Program-made: the position numbers and the translations under genes
In this document: one piece after another, positions 15,881 through 18,772 of the stretch
Layout of the letters: each line of letters starts with the position of its first letter
Position numbering within the stretch: the stretch's first letter is position 1
Assembly (NCBI GenBank): GCA_023430565.1
Contig: JAEZAD010000275.1
Coordinates: forward strand, 1-18,772
From: Verrucomicrobiota bacterium
GTDB taxonomy: Bacteria; Verrucomicrobiota; Verrucomicrobiia; Opitutales; Opitutaceae
DNA: 18,772 nt
Direction: 5' to 3'
The notes under the pieces: generated by a model
Database searches by the model: none
Told to the model about the DNA's origin: nothing
Seen by the model: the letters and a program-made list of their open reading frames with translations, nothing else

Positions 15881-17659
15881 ATGGGTCGTTTGTTTTCCTC
15901 CGCTGTTCTCTTCTCGCTGCTCACCCTCGGCGCCTTTGCCGAACAGCCTTCCGTCCGCGACATCATCACCCTCGACGAGCTGAAAGCCGGCCAGCGGGGC
16001 GAGGTTTGGACTGTCTTCCGCGGCACCGAGCCCGAACCGTTCACCGTCGAAATCACCGGCGTCGTCCGCAACGCCCTCGGCCCCGGCAAATCGCTCATCC
16101 TCTGCGAGCTCACCGATCCGCGCGTCCAAAAAATGGGCGCCGTCGCCGGCATGTCCGGCAGCCCGCTCTACGTGAACGGCAAACTCGCCGGCGCACTCAG
16201 CTATCAAATCCAACGCTTCGAAACCGTCCGCTACGCCGGCTTCACGCCCGCCGCCGATCTCATCGAGGTGCAGACAAAAATGATCGCCGGCCTCTCCGCC
16301 GAACCCGCCCCCACCGCCCCCGTCAACGCTCCCCTTGCGTCCGCCGACGGCTTTCGCCCGCTCCGCCCCGTTTTCACGCTCAGCGGTCTCAGCCCCGTCG
16401 TCGCCGATCTCTTCGCCCCGCAACTTTCCGCTCTCGGCCTCACCGCCACTTCCCTCGGCGGCAGCATGCAAACTTCCGCTCTGGGCTCTGGGCTCTCAGC
16501 TAGCTCTCAATCCTCAACTCTCAACTCTCAACTCACCCCAGGCTCCGCCGTTGCCGTGGCCCTCGCCACCGGCGACATCACCCTCGCCGGCACCGGCACC
16601 GTTTCCGACGTCGACGGCCGCAGCATCACCGCGTTCGGCCATCCGATGCTGTCTCTCGGCGCCGTCGAACTGCCGATGTGCGAAGCCGAGATCGTCACCA
16701 TCCTCCCGTCCGCGATGCAGTCGGTCAAAGTCGCCAACACCGGCCGCGTCATCGGCACCATCACGCAGGACCGCCTCTCCGCCGTTTCCGGCGTGCTCGG
16801 CAAAGGTCCTGAAATGACGTCGGTCGAAGTGATCGTTAACTCCGCCCTCGGCACCGCTAAAACCCTCCACTTCTCCGTCGCCCGCCAGGAACAGCTCACG
16901 CCCGTCCTCGTCGCGACCGGCGTCAGCCAGGCGATCCTCGGCTCCAACGATGCCGGCCTCAGCAAAGGCTTTCTCCTGAAAAGCGACATCGCCTTCCCGG
17001 CCCGCGCCGCGCTCAGCACCCGCGCCCTCTATTCCGGCCCGCAAGGCTTTCAACAAGGACTCAACGAGTTCGTCCGCGACCTCGGCCAAAGTCTCCAAAA
17101 TCCCTACGAAAAAACCTTCCCCGATCGCGTCGTCTTCACCGTCGAACCGCTCGATCAAAACCCCGCCGTCACCGTCGAGCTCTTCCAACTCTCCCGCGCC
17201 ACCGCCCGCGCCGGCGAAATCCTCCAGGCTACACTCTCGTGGCGCGACCACCAGGGCGAAGCCCGCCGCCAGACGATCGACATCCCCGTCCCGTCCGACT
17301 GGATCGGCAAAACACTCGAGGTCGTTCTCGCGCCCGGTCGCGCACTCGACGAACTCTCCGGCCGTGCCCGCAATCTCGACGCCGCCCAGCTCCGCAGCTT
17401 CGACGCCTATCTCGCCGCTCAACGCGACACCCGTCCCGCCGACGGCCTCTGCCTCGCCGTCGTCGAGCGCACGCGTCTCTTCACCGATCAAACGAGCGCC
17501 ACCCCCGAAGCCCCTTCCTCGATCGAGCGCATCGCCCGCGCCGCCGACGAAGCCCGCTTCAATCAAATCAACGCCGTCGTCCCGCTCTGGGAAACCCACC
17601 TCCTCGACGGCAAGCTCGCCTCCGTCACCCTGAACCGCCCTCTCACCGTCATCGAGTGA
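15881..17659 (+). CDS. Secreted SpoIVB/S55 peptidase-like protein with permuted motif order
   Basis: Predicted 592 residues from ATG 15881; a GTG at 15857 would add eight residues before the signal peptide. Residues 1-20 form a signal peptide (hydrophobic SSAVLFSLLTLGAFA, likely cut after AFA). The block FTVEITGVV...LILCELTDPRVQKMG-AVAGMSGSPLYVNGKLAGAL (54-105) matches the end of the Bacillus SpoIVB S55 peptidase domain, with candidate catalytic Ser92. The block ITLAGTGTVSDVDGRSITAFGHPMLSLG (233-260, read in two parts) matches the part that in SpoIVB lies before it and carries the catalytic His, here His254. So the order is Ser then His. The remaining C-terminal half (about 320-592) has no motif I recognise. 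Between the two halves residues 200-218 are encoded by a heptanucleotide array. It may be a peptidase or a non-catalytic envelope protein. It is followed by a secreted propeller-like protein. Confidence 0.8.
   Translation: MGRLFSSAVLFSLLTLGAFAEQPSVRDIITLDELKAGQRGEVWTVFRGTEPEPFTVEITGVVRNALGPGKSLILCELTDPRVQKMGAVAGMSGSPLYVNGKLAGALSYQIQRFETVRYAGFTPAADLIEVQTKMIAGLSAEPAPTAPVNAPLASADGFRPLRPVFTLSGLSPVVADLFAPQLSALGLTATSLGGSMQTSALGSGLSASSQSSTLNSQLTPGSAVAVALATGDITLAGTGTVSDVDGRSITAFGHPMLSLGAVELPMCEAEIVTILPSAMQSVKVANTGRVIGTITQDRLSAVSGVLGKGPEMTSVEVIVNSALGTAKTLHFSVARQEQLTPVLVATGVSQAILGSNDAGLSKGFLLKSDIAFPARAALSTRALYSGPQGFQQGLNEFVRDLGQSLQNPYEKTFPDRVVFTVEPLDQNPAVTVELFQLSRATARAGEILQATLSWRDHQGEARRQTIDIPVPSDWIGKTLEVVLAPGRALDELSGRARNLDAAQLRSFDAYLAAQRDTRPADGLCLAVVERTRLFTDQTSATPEAPSSIERIARAADEARFNQINAVVPLWETHLLDGKLASVTLNRPLTVIE
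16478..16533 (+). repeat. Heptanucleotide tandem array inside the S55-like gene
   Basis: Eight units in strict 7-base register: GCTCTGG, GCTCTGG, GCTCTCA, GCTAGCT, CTCAATC, CTCAACT, CTCAACT, CTCAACT. The unit changes part-way from GCTCTSR to CTCAACT. It encodes the Ser/Leu-rich stretch ALGSGLSASSQSSTLNSQL (residues 200-218), between the Ser-containing and His-containing halves of the protein. The first three units share 17 identical bases with the array in nadE. Confidence 0.85.
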
Positions 17660-17670
17660 GCGCGTTCCAG

Positions 17671-17761
17671 TGGCTGCGAGCGTGAGCGAGTGGCCCATGT
17701 AACGGCGAGCGCCAGCGAGCCGATTCCGTCTTTCCGTAGCTACGAGCGTGAGCGAGTGGCC
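17671..17761 (+). repeat. Cluster of three GAGCG-rich dispersed repeats
   Basis: Three copies occupy most of the spacer between the S55-like gene and the propeller gene. Copy 1 (17671-17694) and copy 3 (17736-17761) share CGAGCGTGAGCGAGTGGC. Copy 2 (17699-17725) has the GGCGAGCGCCAGCGAGCCGA core identical to the copy at 510-536. The rest of the 152-base spacer (to 17811) is pyrimidine-rich without a recognisable promoter. Confidence 0.75.
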
Positions 17762-17811
17762 GTCCGCGCCCCAACTTGCCTTTCCCCCATTCCTCGCCCG
17801 TCTTTCTCCTC

Positions 17812-18772
17812 GTGCGCCCCCGTTTTACCTCCCGCCTTTTCGTCCTCACCGCCACCCTCGCGTCGCTCGCGCCCACGCTCCTCGCCGACCCGCTCTCGCG
17901 CCGCACCGAAATCGATTTCTTTCGCGACGTTCCCAGTCGAAATCTGAAAGGCCTCGCCGCCCGCTCCGACGGCCGTCTCGTCGCCGGCCCCACGCTCACC
18001 GATCTCACCGGCGAAGCCCCCGCCGACCTCCTTTGGTCGCTCACGCCCGGCGCCCTTCCCCACACCTGGCTCGTCGGCACCGGCCCCGACGGCAAAATCT
18101 TCGAACTCACGATCGATCCCGCAAAGTCGTCCTACACGTCGCGCGAGATCGCCGACCTCGACGATCCCCACCTCTACGCGCTCGCCCGCCTGCCCGACGG
18201 TTCTCTTCTCGCCGGCACCTCACCGCGCGGCGCGCTCGTCCTCGTTCGCGAAGGCATCCAGGTCGCTCGCGTCGCACTCCCGGTCGATTCGATCTTCGAC
18301 ATTCTTCTCCCCAATGATCGCGGCGACGTCCTCGTCGCCACCGGCAATCCCGCGCGCATCTATTCGGTCAACGTCTCCGAATTCGCCCGCGCCGGCGTCC
18401 TGCCCGACAAAATCACCGACCCCGCCACGCTCGCGAGCCACGGCATCCGCCTTTTCGCCGAAGTGCGCGACCGCAACATCCGTCGTCTCGCCCGCCTCCA
18501 CGACGGCCGCATCGTCGCCGGCTCCGCGCCCAAGGGAAATCTCTACGCCTTCGATCCCACGATCGCTCCCGCCACCGACGGCCCGATGCACTCGCCCGTG
18601 ATCCTCCAGGAAAACCGCGACGCCGAAGTCACCGATCTTCTCCCCACCGACGACGGCGGCTTCTACGCCACGCTCACGTTTTCCGGCGGCGCCGGCGAAA
18701 CCCGCATCACTCCCGCCCGGTCCGGCCGCGACAACTCCGACCCGCTCGCCGCGCTTGCCCCCTCGAGCGACC
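17812..18772 (+). CDS. Secreted beta-propeller-like protein, N-terminal part (cut by window edge)
   Basis: An uninterrupted frame runs from GTG 17812 to the window end (320 codons, no stop). Residues 1-25 look like a signal peptide (Arg-rich start, SRLFVLTATLASLAPTLLA, likely cut before DPLS), so it should be exported. Afterwards about six imperfect repeats of roughly 40-50 residues follow a propeller-blade pattern of hydrophobic-DGR/DG-hydrophobic-AG: LAARSDGRLVAG (48-59), WLVGTGPDGKIFEL (86-99), ALARLPDGSLLAGTSPRGAL (123-142), ILLPNDRGDVLVATGNPARI (164-183), RLARLHDGRIVAGSAPKGNL (225-244) and LLPTDDGGFYATL (276-288). No catalytic motif is seen. The start codon is inferred from the signal peptide; no Shine-Dalgarno motif is present. 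It lies 152 bases after the S55-like secreted protein on the same strand and may work with it in the envelope. Confidence 0.7.
   Translation, partial: MRPRFTSRLFVLTATLASLAPTLLADPLSRRTEIDFFRDVPSRNLKGLAARSDGRLVAGPTLTDLTGEAPADLLWSLTPGALPHTWLVGTGPDGKIFELTIDPAKSSYTSREIADLDDPHLYALARLPDGSLLAGTSPRGALVLVREGIQVARVALPVDSIFDILLPNDRGDVLVATGNPARIYSVNVSEFARAGVLPDKITDPATLASHGIRLFAEVRDRNIRRLARLHDGRIVAGSAPKGNLYAFDPTIAPATDGPMHSPVILQENRDAEVTDLLPTDDGGFYATLTFSGGAGETRITPARSGRDNSDPLAALAPSSD

Noticed and set aside
16514..17698. A 394-codon minus-strand frame opposite the S55-like gene
   Set aside because: Gly/Glu/Asp-rich shadow; the plus strand has a signal peptide and recognisable motifs.

Overview
The window is a strongly G+C-rich bacterial chromosomal segment, almost fully coding, with short leaders and few Shine-Dalgarno motifs. 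Gene content is housekeeping. The style (GC-rich, repeat-rich spacers, a divergent purA, a secreted S55-type protein followed by a propeller protein) suggests a member of Verrucomicrobiota, perhaps the Opitutaceae. That is inference from memory of such genomes, not a database result.

Layout. 1-416 (minus) is the start of a xylulokinase gene, divergent from 596-3976 (plus), which holds guaB and a long, divergent purA: the two enzymes that commit IMP to GMP and to AMP. 4028-8909 (minus) is a compact block read ruvX, truA, comF, accD, folC, followed by a single-domain response regulator. truA and comF overlap by 4 bases and comF and accD are 6 bases apart. The AccD has lost all four cysteines of its zinc ribbon. 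8989-10143 (plus) is a MoeB/ThiF-type E1-like enzyme fused to a rhodanese domain. 10144-10961 holds a decayed IS110-family transposase. 11011-12645 (minus) is an ACP plus ketosynthase pair, divergent from nadE (12771-14429, plus). hemL (14545-15831), a secreted S55/SpoIVB-like protein (15881-17659) and the start of a secreted beta-propeller-like protein (17812 to the window end) follow on the plus strand.

The most unusual signal is in short tandem repeats. Degenerate arrays with an exact 7-base period occur in the spacer after guaB and inside two genes, nadE and the S55 gene. The two intragenic arrays share a 17-base identical stretch and both fall in linkers between functional parts of the proteins. 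Other spacers carry 8- and 10-base periodic tracts, a dispersed GAGCG-rich repeat of two subtypes (510-536 and 17671-17761), and a long imperfect palindrome between ruvX and truA. No rRNA, tRNA, CRISPR array or intact mobile element was seen. No complete novel defence or biosynthetic system is visible; the candidates worth following are the heptad repeats, the zinc-ribbon-less AccD, the atypical PurA/GuaB pair, the apparently permuted S55 protein and the orphan ACP-ketosynthase pair.
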